The notes: generated from the letters alone by a model not told the origin. Counted from the stretch's first letter, positions 1-6,900 are shown. The stretch is 8,726 nt of DNA from Anthropogastromicrobium sp963604075 (GCA_963604075.1 CAVCPW010000009.1:1-8726), one strand, 5' to 3'. A program made the numbers and translations.

Positions 1-819
1 AGCAGCGAGGAAGCGAAGAGTTCAGAGGAAGCAGGCAGCGAAAAAGCAGAGACTGAAGTTGAAAGTGAAGATACTTCAAAAGAGATTGCATCAGCCGAGA
101 CAGGAGATGATCTGTTAGCAAAGATTAAGGAGCGTGGAACGATTACTGTAGCCATGGAAGGAACCTGGTCTCCGTGGACCTATCATGATGATAATAATGA
201 CCTTGTCGGATATGATGTAGAAGTAGCACAGAACATTGCAGAAAAGCTTGGAGTAGAGGCTGAGTTCGTAGAGGGTGCGTGGGACGGCCTTCTGGCAGGT
301 CTGGACGCAGGACGCTATGACATCATGGTAAATGGTGTCGGCGTGACAGAGGAGCGTGAAGAAAAATATAACTTTTCCACTCCGTATGCATACAATAAAA
401 CAGTTGTCATTGTCCGTGATGACTATGACGAGATTTCTTCTATGGAAGATTTGAATGGCAAGAAGACTGCGAATACAATCTCAAGTAATTATGCTACAAT
501 TGCAGAGAGCTATGGAGCAAGCGTGACAGGCGTAGATGATCTTAATCAGACAATCGAGCTGTTGCTTTCAAACCGCATTGATGCAACGTTAAATGCAGAG
601 GTTGTATTTACTGATTATATGAGTGTTCATCCAGATGCAAAGATTAAAATTGCGGCATACTCAGACGAAGCAGAAGAAATCGCTATTCCGATTCGTAAAG
701 GTGATGATACTGCCACGCTTTTAGAGGCAGTAAACGATGCTCTTGACGAGATGGCAGAGGATGGTACATTGACTGAGCTGTCCGAGAAGTATTTCGGAAC
801 CGATATCTCTAAGGAATAA
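1..819 (+). CDS. Family-3 extracellular solute-binding lipoprotein (amino-acid ABC transporter), 5' truncated by window
   Basis: The frame is open from base 1 to the TAA at 817-819, giving 272 residues. The start codon, signal peptide and lipobox lie outside the window, and the ATG at 154 is internal. Residues 1-40 are a Ser/Glu/Lys/Ala-rich linker, as found between the lipidated Cys and the folded domain of Gram-positive binding proteins. The rest is a typical SBP_bac_3 domain: start of lobe 1 (GTITVAMEGTWSPW), the GYDVEVAQNIAEKLG helix, DAGRYDIMVNGVGVTEERE and FSTPYAY. The TEER arginine (bases 355-357) matches the Arg that binds the ligand carboxylate in LAO/HisJ-type proteins. The usual ammonium-binding Asp in lobe 2 appears to be replaced by Ala in RIDATLNAEV. 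It should be tethered outside the membrane and deliver a polar amino acid-like solute. No permease or ATPase for it is visible; it is the last gene of its transcript and converges on the minus-strand operon. Confidence 0.93.
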   Translation, partial: SSEEAKSSEEAGSEKAETEVESEDTSKEIASAETGDDLLAKIKERGTITVAMEGTWSPWTYHDDNNDLVGYDVEVAQNIAEKLGVEAEFVEGAWDGLLAGLDAGRYDIMVNGVGVTEEREEKYNFSTPYAYNKTVVIVRDDYDEISSMEDLNGKKTANTISSNYATIAESYGASVTGVDDLNQTIELLLSNRIDATLNAEVVFTDYMSVHPDAKIKIAAYSDEAEEIAIPIRKGDDTATLLEAVNDALDEMAEDGTLTELSEKYFGTDISKE

Positions 820-874
820 TGAATGCTGTGACAGTTACATGTAGGTTTTATGAATGGTAACGAAACAATAGAAG

Positions 875-919
875 AAAGACCGCAGGATGCCTTGATTTAT
901 GAGGCTTTCTGCGGTCTTT
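875..919. terminator. Bidirectional intrinsic terminator between convergent genes
   Basis: An 11-bp perfect stem (AAAGACCGCAG at 875-885 with CTGCGGTCTTT at 909-919) encloses an inner GCCT/AGGC stem (889-892/902-905). On the plus strand it is followed by TTTTG, and on the minus strand by TTTCTTCT. It lies 55 bp after the binding-protein stop and about 38 bp after the alcohol dehydrogenase stop, so it can end both convergent transcripts. Confidence 0.88.
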
Positions 920-956
920 TGTGATCATTAGAAATTATCTAACTGTTACCTGAATT

Positions 957-2105
957 TTAAAATGCTTGTGCATACAGATCCAGAATATCCTTCTTTGTGG
1001 TTGTACGAGGATTTACAAGAATATTTCCGCTCTTCATTGCATCGTCTGCCATCTTGTCAAATAGGTTGCTGTCGACACCAACCTCACTTAAGGAAGACGG
1101 AATGCCAAGCTCGCCATTTAATACGCGAAGCTCTGCAACGAGCATATCAGGTGTGAATGCGGCATCAGATACTGGTTTTTCACATATGCAATCATAAATA
1201 TATTTATATTTTTCGGAAGCATCGGTCATGTTGTATTCAACGACTGTCGGAAGCAGGATTGCGTTTGCTACGCCATGTGCAACATCAAAATAGGCACTTA
1301 CCGGATGGCTCATGGCATGTACGTCACCAAGTCTTGCATGGGAAAATGCGATTCCGGCAAAAAGTGAACCGGTAAGCATTGCCTCGCACGCAACTGGGTT
1401 TGTTCTGTCTGCCACGTAATCGCGGATATTGCCACCTATTAATTTCAGTGCTTCTTTTGCAAACATATCAGAGAATGGAGACGCTGCTTTTGAGATAAAT
1501 GCCTCAAGTGCGTGAACCATAGCATCAACACCGCACGCAGCTGCCGTATTCTTCGGAACAGAAGCGATAAGTTCAGGATCAAGGATTGCATAAGCAGGAA
1601 GAATATCGTTGCTTACAACGGTGAGCTTATAGTTTCTGCTGTGATCTGTGATAACAGAGAATGCTGTGACTTCTGATCCTGTTCCGGCAGTAGTAGGGAT
1701 TGCAATCATTGGAACGACAGGTCCAGGAACCTTGCCGCCGCCCTCATAGTCTACAATGTTTCCACCATATGTAGCAATCACGGCAACTGCCTTTGCCACG
1801 TCAAGAGGAGAGCCACCGCCAAAAGCAACAATGAAGTCGGCACCGCTTTCTTTAAAGCCTTCAGCAGCCTTTGCTACTGTGTCGGTGCTTGGATTTCCTT
1901 CTGTCTGTGTGAAGCTGTCGCTTTCAAGTCCGGCACTTTTAAGTGCCTCCTTGCATTTATCAACCATACCGATCTTATTTAAATGAGGACCTGAAATAAT
2001 ATATGCCTTGCTTTTTCCAAGCTTTTTGGCAAGCTCCGGGAGCTTAGACAAAGCTCCCGCGCCTACTACGATATTCTGAGGAATAGTGAAAGAATAGCTG
2101 TTCAT
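957..2105 (-). CDS. Iron-containing (group III) alcohol dehydrogenase, NAD(P)-dependent
   Basis: This 382-residue protein matches the usual ~383-residue length of the Fe-ADH family (FucO, YiaY, Zymomonas AdhB). The N-terminal half is the nucleotide-binding domain, with the GGGSPLDVAKA signature at residues 96-106 and IPTTAGTGSE at 136-145. The C-terminal helical domain carries the expected metal ligands D194 and H198 (GVDAMVHALEAF), H263 (GDVHAMSHP) and H277 (DVAHGVANAILLP), plus the conserved H267, so it should be active. It is cytoplasmic and interconverts an aldehyde and an alcohol. It is the last gene of the six-gene operon, 58 bp after the aminotransferase, so the likely substrate is the aldehyde that enzyme makes, reduced to regenerate NAD(P)+. 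The start follows an AAAGGTG ribosome site 8 nt upstream. The family has broad substrates (ethanol, lactaldehyde, 1,3-propanediol, 4-hydroxybutyrate, sulfoacetaldehyde), and sequence alone does not tell them apart here. Confidence 0.93.
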   Translation of the reverse strand: MNSYSFTIPQNIVVGAGALSKLPELAKKLGKSKAYIISGPHLNKIGMVDKCKEALKSAGLESDSFTQTEGNPSTDTVAKAAEGFKESGADFIVAFGGGSPLDVAKAVAVIATYGGNIVDYEGGGKVPGPVVPMIAIPTTAGTGSEVTAFSVITDHSRNYKLTVVSNDILPAYAILDPELIASVPKNTAAACGVDAMVHALEAFISKAASPFSDMFAKEALKLIGGNIRDYVADRTNPVACEAMLTGSLFAGIAFSHARLGDVHAMSHPVSAYFDVAHGVANAILLPTVVEYNMTDASEKYKYIYDCICEKPVSDAAFTPDMLVAELRVLNGELGIPSSLSEVGVDSNLFDKMADDAMKSGNILVNPRTTTKKDILDLYAQAF

Positions 2106-2163
2106 AACAATTGCACCTTTCCGAATATTATGATATCAGATTTGTAAATAGAGATTCGGCTTT

Positions 2164-3381
2164 TTACTTTGTAAGAGCCTCTACAGATGCCTTGATAATC
2201 TCAAATGCTTCGTCGCAATCCTTCTCGGTGATGATAAGCGGCGGAACCATACGGATGGTATGAGCACCGATAGCAGTGATCAGAAGATGTCTGTGCAGAC
2301 ACTCATGCTTTACTTCAACAGCTACAACGGAGTCATCAAACTCAACACCAACTAATAGACCCTGACCTCTTACTTCCTTTACGTGTGGAAGAGCAGCAAG
2401 CTTTGCCTTAAAATATTCGCCCATCTTTGCAGCATTGTCAGCAAGGTTGCGATCAAGCAGTTCATTTACTTCAGCTAAAGCAGCTGCGCAGGATACCGGA
2501 TGACCACCGAATGTAGTTCCATGAGAACCAGGAGTAAATGCCTTTGCAACTTCCTCAGTTGCGCAGATTGCACCGATTGGCATACCACCGCCGAGCGCCT
2601 TTGCCATAGATACGATATCAGGCTTGATGCCATAATTCATATAGCTCATGACTTTACCTGTTCTGCACCATCCGGTCTGAACCTCATCAATCAAAAGAAG
2701 CATACCATTTTCATCACAGAATTTACGAAGTCCGGTCATAAATTCCTGTGTAGCAGGATGAACGCCGCCCTCGCCCTGTACAGGCTCGATCATAATAGCA
2801 ATGGTATTTTCAGTGCATGCATCCTTAAATGCCTGTAAATCATTGTACGGTGCGTAGGAGAAGCCGTAAGTCATCGGGCCAAAACCGACCTGGCATCCGT
2901 TTCCTGGCTGACCGGTTGCAGACATTGCACCAAAGGTACGTCCGTGGAAGCCCATCTTTGCAGTAACAATATGATACTTGTTTGGACCATACTTTTCGAT
3001 ACCATACTTACGAGCCATCTTGATCATTGCTTCATTTGCCTCAGTACCGGAGTTCTGGAAAAAGATTTTGTCCATGCCGATAGTGGTGCAGACCTTTTCA
3101 GCAAGCAGTGCCTGCGGGATAGTGTAAGGATAGTTGAAGGTATGCATAACATCCTTTACCTGATCGATAACTGCGGCTACTACCTTGTCATTACAGCTTC
3201 CGGCAGAGTTTACTGCGATACCTGCATAGAAGTCAAGATACTTCTCACCATTTTCGTCATACATGTACTGATCCTTTGCAGTCTCGCAAACAAAATCCAT
3301 TCTCTCGTAAGTCTCGATCATGTACTTACTTACCTTATCCTTGATATCCTGTGCTGTTAATCCTGTATCTGCTAATTTCAT
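2164..3381 (-). CDS. Class III PLP-dependent aminotransferase (ArgD/ornithine aminotransferase-like)
   Basis: I place the start at the ATG at 3381, giving 405 residues, because AGAGGAGGA lies just upstream of it. The open frame runs 13 codons further to 3420 without a comparable site. Class III motifs are all present: the phosphate-binding NSGTEAN (110-116), FHGR (145-148), EPVQGEGG (199-206), LLIDEVQTG with the pyridine-binding D232, the Schiff-base lysine K261 in SMAKALGGGMP, HGTTFGG (287-293) and RGQGLLVGVEF (338-348). Overall it most resembles acetylornithine/ornithine aminotransferases, but there are no arginine genes nearby. The family moves an amino group from a terminal carbon (ornithine, GABA, beta-alanine, 5-aminovalerate, taurine) to a 2-oxoacid, yielding an aldehyde. 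The transporter genes upstream and aldehyde reductase downstream suggest catabolism. Some class III members are instead phospho-lyases of O-phosphorylated amino alcohols, which is relevant given the adjacent kinase-like gene. Confidence 0.92.
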   Translation of the reverse strand: MKLADTGLTAQDIKDKVSKYMIETYERMDFVCETAKDQYMYDENGEKYLDFYAGIAVNSAGSCNDKVVAAVIDQVKDVMHTFNYPYTIPQALLAEKVCTTIGMDKIFFQNSGTEANEAMIKMARKYGIEKYGPNKYHIVTAKMGFHGRTFGAMSATGQPGNGCQVGFGPMTYGFSYAPYNDLQAFKDACTENTIAIMIEPVQGEGGVHPATQEFMTGLRKFCDENGMLLLIDEVQTGWCRTGKVMSYMNYGIKPDIVSMAKALGGGMPIGAICATEEVAKAFTPGSHGTTFGGHPVSCAAALAEVNELLDRNLADNAAKMGEYFKAKLAALPHVKEVRGQGLLVGVEFDDSVVAVEVKHECLHRHLLITAIGAHTIRMVPPLIITEKDCDEAFEIIKASVEALTK

Positions 3382-3394
3382 GTTATCCTCCTCT

Positions 3395-3413
3395 AGCGAC
3401 TCAAGCAGCCGCT
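3395..3413 (-). promoter_or_regulatory. Small mRNA hairpin next to the aminotransferase ribosome site
   Basis: In minus-strand RNA, AGCGGCU and AGUCGCU form a 7-bp stem with a GCUUG loop, including one G-U pair. The same position on the plus strand would be an A-C mismatch, so the structure fits only the operon mRNA. It ends 2-3 nt before the AGAGGAGGA ribosome site. It could tune translation or mark an mRNA processing point; this is inferred from position only. Confidence 0.35.
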
Positions 3414-3452
3414 TATGCAAAATATTTTGTGTAATTAATTATTAAAGCAATT

Positions 3453-3515
3453 ATTCAATTAATAATTATTCAAGTAACCATTCAATTAATAACCATTCAA
3501 AGAATTATTCAAGTA
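3453..3515. repeat. 27-bp AT-rich tandem repeat, two copies plus a partial third, overlapping the kinase stop codon
   Basis: ATTCAA cores occur at 3453, 3468, 3480, 3495 and 3507, with spacing 15, 12, 15, 12. This gives a 27-bp unit (3453-3479 and 3480-3506) that is about 21/27 identical, followed by a partial third unit. The period is a multiple of three. On the minus strand the unit carries Leu-Glu-stop codons in the kinase frame, so the kinase's last residues and its stop (3505-3507) are part of the repeat. The repeat fills most of the 123-bp kinase-aminotransferase gap. A 12-bp palindrome (CAAAATATTTTG, 3418-3429) lies next to it. Confidence 0.75.
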
Positions 3516-4170
3516 CACCTGTCGGATGTATCATATCTGGAGTGATAAGTCCCTTAATGATAAGATATTGCTCAATTGTTTTAACGCAATTGTCTACACC
3601 GACGCGCTCACTATTTAGTGTGAGATCGTAGTTTACCGGATTTGTCCAGTAATTTCCATGCGTATAATATTTATAATAGTCAGCTCTGTATTTGTCGGTA
3701 CGCTCAATCGTAGCATTTGCTACTTCAGCAGTTACGCCCATGTTTTTGATGGTGCGATCTACACAAAAGGCACGAGGTGCTTCGATGTAGATACTGACTA
3801 CATTAGGACGGCCCTTCAAAACATAATCAGCGCATTTTCCTACGATTACGCAGGATTCCTTATCTGCCAGGTCACGTATGATCTGACTTTGATACTCAAA
3901 CAGCTTATCATCAGAAACAAAAGCTTCATTTCTTGAGATATAGCCCTTTGCACGAGGCAGCCCGCGCAGGAAATTGGAGAATCCTCCTGTCTCGCGCATC
4001 TTTTCATTGACCTGCTGAAAAACATCCTCATCAAGTCCGCTTAGTTGGCTGGCAAGCGTAAGGATTCGATTTTCATAGCAGTGTATGCCAAGATCCTTCG
4101 CCAGCTTGGAAGCGATTACTTTTCCGCCAGTTCCAAAGCCTCTGGCAAATGTAACTACAAATTTTTCCAT
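3505..4170 (-). CDS. Cytidylate kinase-like P-loop protein (Cytidylate_kin2 family)
   Basis: The 221-residue cytoplasmic protein begins with a beta-strand and P-loop (VTFARGFGTGGKVIA, residues 6-20; K17 occupies the Walker lysine position, but the usual following Ser/Thr is Val). It contains CVIVGKCADYVL (107-118), the second core strand with its following helix. The lid-like region RTDKYRADYYKYYT...W and NYDLTLNSERVGVDNCV (180-196) are hallmarks of the Clostridia-type 'cytidylate kinase-like' family, not of the housekeeping Cmk. The true phosphate acceptor of this family is, to my knowledge, not established. GGAGG lies 6 nt upstream of the start. It sits 29 bp after the ATPase and before the aminotransferase, so it is co-transcribed with uptake and catabolic genes and may phosphorylate a metabolite or play a regulatory role. 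The C-terminus lies in a 27-bp tandem repeat and may vary between strains. Confidence 0.88.
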   Translation of the reverse strand: MEKFVVTFARGFGTGGKVIASKLAKDLGIHCYENRILTLASQLSGLDEDVFQQVNEKMRETGGFSNFLRGLPRAKGYISRNEAFVSDDKLFEYQSQIIRDLADKESCVIVGKCADYVLKGRPNVVSIYIEAPRAFCVDRTIKNMGVTAEVANATIERTDKYRADYYKYYTHGNYWTNPVNYDLTLNSERVGVDNCVKTIEQYLIIKGLITPDMIHPTGVLE

Positions 4171-4199
4171 ACTAGTCCTCCATTTTACCGGTGCAGACC

Positions 4200-4940
4200 T
4201 TAGCCTGCCAGATAACGCTTAAGAAATTCACGCGTTCTCGGATTCTTAGGGTTGGTAAACAGCTCAGAAGGTGCTGCATCCTCAGCCACATAACCGGAAT
4301 CCATGAAAATTGTTCGTGTCGATACATCTCTTGCAAATGCCATCTCGTGAGTTACGATAATCATCGTAAGACCGGTCTGTGCAAGACTCTTCATAACATT
4401 TAAAACCTCACCGACCATTTCAGGGTCAAGAGCGGAAGTAGGCTCATCGAATAGAAGTACCTCAGGATTCATGCAAAGAGATCTTGCAATCGCAACACGC
4501 TGCTTTTGTCCGCCAGACAGCTGTGAAGGCTTTGCGTTGATGTATGGTGCCATACCGACATCCTTCAGATGCTCAATGGCTCTTTTAAAGGCCTCTTCCT
4601 TTGGTAGATGCAGAACCTTTCTGGTACACAGCATACAATTTTCAAGAACAGTCATGTTGTTAAAAAGGTTAAATGACTGGAAAACCATACCAACACGGGA
4701 GCGGTATTCATTGATATCTTTCTGGACATCACGTACCTCTTTATCGTGGTAGAGGATCTTGCCGGAGGTCTGCTTCTCAAGCTTATTGATGCAGCGAAGC
4801 AGTGTAGACTTTCCGGAACCGGAGGAGCCGACAATACAGATGATCTCTCCGGCATTTACATCAATGTCGATTTTTTTTAGAACTTCGTGGTCGCCAAACG
4901 ACTTGCTAAGATCACGAATTGAAATAACTGTATCACTCAT
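4200..4940 (-). CDS. Polar amino-acid ABC transporter ATP-binding protein
   Basis: I chose the ATG at 4940 (246 residues) because AAGGAG lies 6-7 nt upstream. A more upstream ATG at 4958 overlaps the permease stop by one base and is the alternative (252 residues). All ABC motifs are intact: Walker A GSSGSGKST (38-46), Q-loop Q88, signature LSGGQKQ (141-147), Walker B VLLFDEP (161-167) with catalytic E166, and switch H198. Length and sequence match the GlnQ/HisP/ArtP-type subfamily. It should work as a dimer on the cytoplasmic face, powering the permease encoded 17 bp upstream. All parts of a complete importer (binding protein, one permease that homodimerises, ATPase) are contiguous here. Confidence 0.96.
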   Translation of the reverse strand: MSDTVISIRDLSKSFGDHEVLKKIDIDVNAGEIICIVGSSGSGKSTLLRCINKLEKQTSGKILYHDKEVRDVQKDINEYRSRVGMVFQSFNLFNNMTVLENCMLCTRKVLHLPKEEAFKRAIEHLKDVGMAPYINAKPSQLSGGQKQRVAIARSLCMNPEVLLFDEPTSALDPEMVGEVLNVMKSLAQTGLTMIIVTHEMAFARDVSTRTIFMDSGYVAEDAAPSELFTNPKNPRTREFLKRYLAG

Positions 4941-4957
4941 AGCATTCTCCTTATCCA

Positions 4958-5716
4958 TTACTGGTTATCCATGTACTCAATTGCGAGCGCATAGTCATTT
5001 TTGCCTTTCAGCTTCTTTTCAATCAGCTTAAAGAGCTTATCAAATACGAAGCAAAGAACGAAATAAATAACAGCGATTACAAGGTAAGACTCAAAATACT
5101 TGTAATAATTTCCACCAACAGTCTTTGCAGCCATGAACAGTTCCTGTACAGCGATGACATTTAATACGGAAGTCATCTTCAGGTTGCTTAAGAATGTGTT
5201 TGCCATCTCAGGGATGATATTCTTGAAAGCCTGTGGAAGGACAATATACATCATTGTCTTGAAAGGAGACATACCCATCGCCCATGCGCCTTCGCGCTGA
5301 CCTATATCGATAGAACTGATTCCAGCACGAACTGTCTCACCCATGTAAGCCCCTGTATTAAGTACAGTTACGATGATACCGGCGGCTACTGGTGTCAGGC
5401 TTGAGAAGCCCATCTGGCGGATACCGAAGTATACGATCATAGCCTGAACAATCATAGGAGTATCACGAAATACTTCTACATAAATAGTGAAAATGATTTT
5501 GACCAGATGAAGGAGAAGCTTCTTAATAATATGGTCACCGTCATTTATCTTGATATCATCAATAATACCTACGACATATCCCAGAACAAAACCAAACAGT
5601 GTTCCGATAACTGCAATATACAATGTAAGCCAGGTACCCTTGATGAACATGGTGGAATATTTCTGTGCCAGAAATACCATCCATTCAAATGAGTTGGTTG
5701 GATTTTCAAATATCAT
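4958..5716 (-). CDS. Polar amino-acid ABC transporter permease (HisM/GlnP type)
   Basis: This 252-residue inner-membrane protein has about five hydrophobic segments (roughly residues 22-50, 70-82, 88-100, 108-125 and 208-226). Family motifs are FRDTP (83-87), ETVRAGI (127-133) and an EAA loop at about 140-163 (GAWAMGMSPFKTMMYIVLPQA), which contacts the ATPase. A polar stretch at about 52-68 between the first two membrane segments is longer than in HisM-type proteins. I have seen similar insertions in Firmicutes members, so I do not treat it as abnormal. The start has GAGGT 8 nt upstream. It lies 29 bp after the binding-protein gene and 17 bp before the ATPase gene, and should form a homodimeric channel because no second permease gene is present. 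Confidence 0.95.
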   Translation of the reverse strand: MIFENPTNSFEWMVFLAQKYSTMFIKGTWLTLYIAVIGTLFGFVLGYVVGIIDDIKINDGDHIIKKLLLHLVKIIFTIYVEVFRDTPMIVQAMIVYFGIRQMGFSSLTPVAAGIIVTVLNTGAYMGETVRAGISSIDIGQREGAWAMGMSPFKTMMYIVLPQAFKNIIPEMANTFLSNLKMTSVLNVIAVQELFMAAKTVGGNYYKYFESYLVIAVIYFVLCFVFDKLFKLIEKKLKGKNDYALAIEYMDNQ

Positions 5717-5745
5717 AGTGTTACCTCACTTTAGGCTGTCATTAA

Positions 5746-6714
5746 TTAGTTTGCAGCAGGCTGCTGTGTCAGAACCTGAGACATAAGCTCATCCATTGCT
5801 TCTTTATCATTCCAGCCGAGTGCATCCATTGCTCCCTGGATCTTATCTCTCAGTTCTGTGTCATCTTTTCTGGTTGCGATACATACATTTACCATCTCAT
5901 CATCACCAGTGAAGGTGTCATCCTCATCTAACTGAATAATGGAAATATCATCATTTGTAAGAGCAGCAGACTGTGCGGTAGGAAGATCGACGATACATAC
6001 GTCTGCACTGCCGTTGGAGATCGCCATGAAGCACTCAGAGGTAGTCTCAAAGTTGCCGGAAAGGGTTGCGCCCTGAATTTGATCCAGTAACGGAATCCAT
6101 CCGGTTCCAAGCTGAGTTGTTACTTTACATCCGGTATCAGCCAAATCGGAAAGACCCTTTACATCCTCGTACTCGCCGCCCTTCTTGACTACGATACAGT
6201 TATCTCTATAATAGTAAGGTTCTGTAAATGCATAGGAGGCTTCGCGCTCTGCTGTCTTTCCCATACCTGCGATGATGGCATCGTAATCACCAGCGTCAAG
6301 TGAAATACCAATGGAAGACCACTCTACTTTATGAATCTCAAGCTCCATTCCAAGCTCGTCAGCAATCATCTGTGCTACTGCTACGTCGTATCCGTAAGCA
6401 TAATAATCGGAATCGTAAATCTTTACTGCTTTGCTGCCGTCCGGTGTAGTGTCGCTGTCCTGCGTCCAGTTAAATGGTGCATATGCACACTCCATGCCGA
6501 CTCTTAATACTTCTTTTTCTCCGGTTGTTGTCTCGGACTCTGCCTCTGTGTCGGCGCTAGTATCTGTGGAAGTAGTCTTTTCGGAAGAAGTAGTCTTTTC
6601 AGTTGAAGCCGTACTCTTTGATGAATCCGATGAACTTGATGAACCACAGGCGGTAAGTGTTGTGAGTGTCATAATTCCTGTCAATGCCATAGCTGCTAAT
6701 TTTCTGATTCTCAT
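5746..6714 (-). CDS. Family-3 solute-binding lipoprotein of the amino-acid ABC importer
   Basis: The 322-residue precursor has a basic start (MRIRK), a hydrophobic signal segment and a lipobox L20-T21-A22-C23, so it should be cut before C23 and anchored as a lipoprotein. Residues 24-68 form a Ser/Thr/Glu/Lys linker containing a hexapeptide repeat. The SBP_bac_3 domain starts at LRVGMECAYAPFNW (70-83) and includes YGYDVAVAQMIADELG, DAGDYDAIIAGMGKTAERE and FTEPYYY. R157 (TAER) and D243 (VDLPTAQ) match the residues that bind the carboxylate and amino group of alpha-amino acids in LAO/HisJ, suggesting an alpha-amino acid ligand. Its identity cannot be told. AAGGAGG lies 9 nt upstream of the start. 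It is the first gene of the six-gene operon, preceded by a ~150-nt leader with a predicted promoter, palindrome and hairpin. Confidence 0.95.
   Translation of the reverse strand: MRIRKLAAMALTGIMTLTTLTACGSSSSSDSSKSTASTEKTTSSEKTTSTDTSADTEAESETTTGEKEVLRVGMECAYAPFNWTQDSDTTPDGSKAVKIYDSDYYAYGYDVAVAQMIADELGMELEIHKVEWSSIGISLDAGDYDAIIAGMGKTAEREASYAFTEPYYYRDNCIVVKKGGEYEDVKGLSDLADTGCKVTTQLGTGWIPLLDQIQGATLSGNFETTSECFMAISNGSADVCIVDLPTAQSAALTNDDISIIQLDEDDTFTGDDEMVNVCIATRKDDTELRDKIQGAMDALGWNDKEAMDELMSQVLTQQPAAN
6569..6604. repeat. 18-bp tandem repeat encoding EKTTS[S/T] in the lipoprotein linker
   Basis: GAAGTAGTCTTTTC occurs at 6569-6582 and again at 6587-6600, a period of 18 bp. It encodes two adjacent hexapeptides, EKTTSS and EKTTST, in the disordered linker of the binding protein. 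It is likely a slippage product with no strong constraint on length. Confidence 0.7.
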
Positions 6715-6816
6715 AATCGTAACCCTCCTTAATTCAAACGATAACAGATAACAATTTAAGAGATTTACTTCGCACGCGCTCCTCTATTCGCTGTTTGCTT
6801 GTATGCTCTTAAGTAA

Positions 6817-6854
6817 CAGAAAAGGCACCGGAGATGTTTCTCTCCAGCGCCTTT
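6817..6854 (-). terminator. Leader hairpin of the transporter operon, terminator- or attenuator-like
   Basis: Minus-strand RNA pairs AAAGGCGCUGGAGA (6854-6841) with UCUCCGGUGCCUUU (6834-6821). This is 14 continuous pairs including two G-U pairs, with a GAAACA loop, then UCUGUU. On the plus strand the two G-U positions are A-C mismatches, so the structure belongs to minus-strand RNA. It starts only a few nucleotides after the predicted operon start point and ends about 105 nt before the binding-protein ATG. It may be an attenuator, a protective 5' hairpin, or a terminator for transcripts coming from the pucR side. Confidence 0.6.
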
Positions 6855-6867
6855 GCTGATAGTCAGT

Positions 6868-6896
6868 ATATTAAACGCTTGCGAATTAAATTTCAA
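6868..6896 (-). promoter_or_regulatory. Predicted sigma-A promoter of the six-gene operon
   Basis: On the minus strand, -35 TTGAAA (6896-6891, 5/6 to consensus) is followed by a 17-bp spacer and -10 TAATAT (6873-6868, 4/6). This places the transcription start near 6861, about 147 nt before the binding-protein ATG. I found no better match between the leader hairpin and the gene. The palindrome at 6901-6929 lies directly upstream. Confidence 0.5.
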
Positions 6897-6900
6897 CGTG

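Noticed and set aside
2164..3381. Assigning the aminotransferase as ArgD
   Set aside because: It shares ArgD motifs, but so do many class III enzymes, and the context is transport plus an alcohol dehydrogenase rather than arginine synthesis.
3453..3515. AT-rich repeat as a CRISPR array or replication iterons
   Set aside because: The units are directly adjacent with no unique spacers, only two to three copies exist, and no cas, rep or origin genes are nearby.
6431..6751. 106-codon plus-strand frame rich in Val and Ser
   Set aside because: It is the mirror of the low-complexity Ser/Thr/Glu linker of the binding lipoprotein, an artefact of biased codons.
6817..6861. Leader hairpin as a glycine riboswitch or T-box
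   Set aside because: GGAGAG resembles part of the glycine aptamer, but the other conserved glycine elements and the T-box sequence are absent, and the leader is too short at its 5' end.
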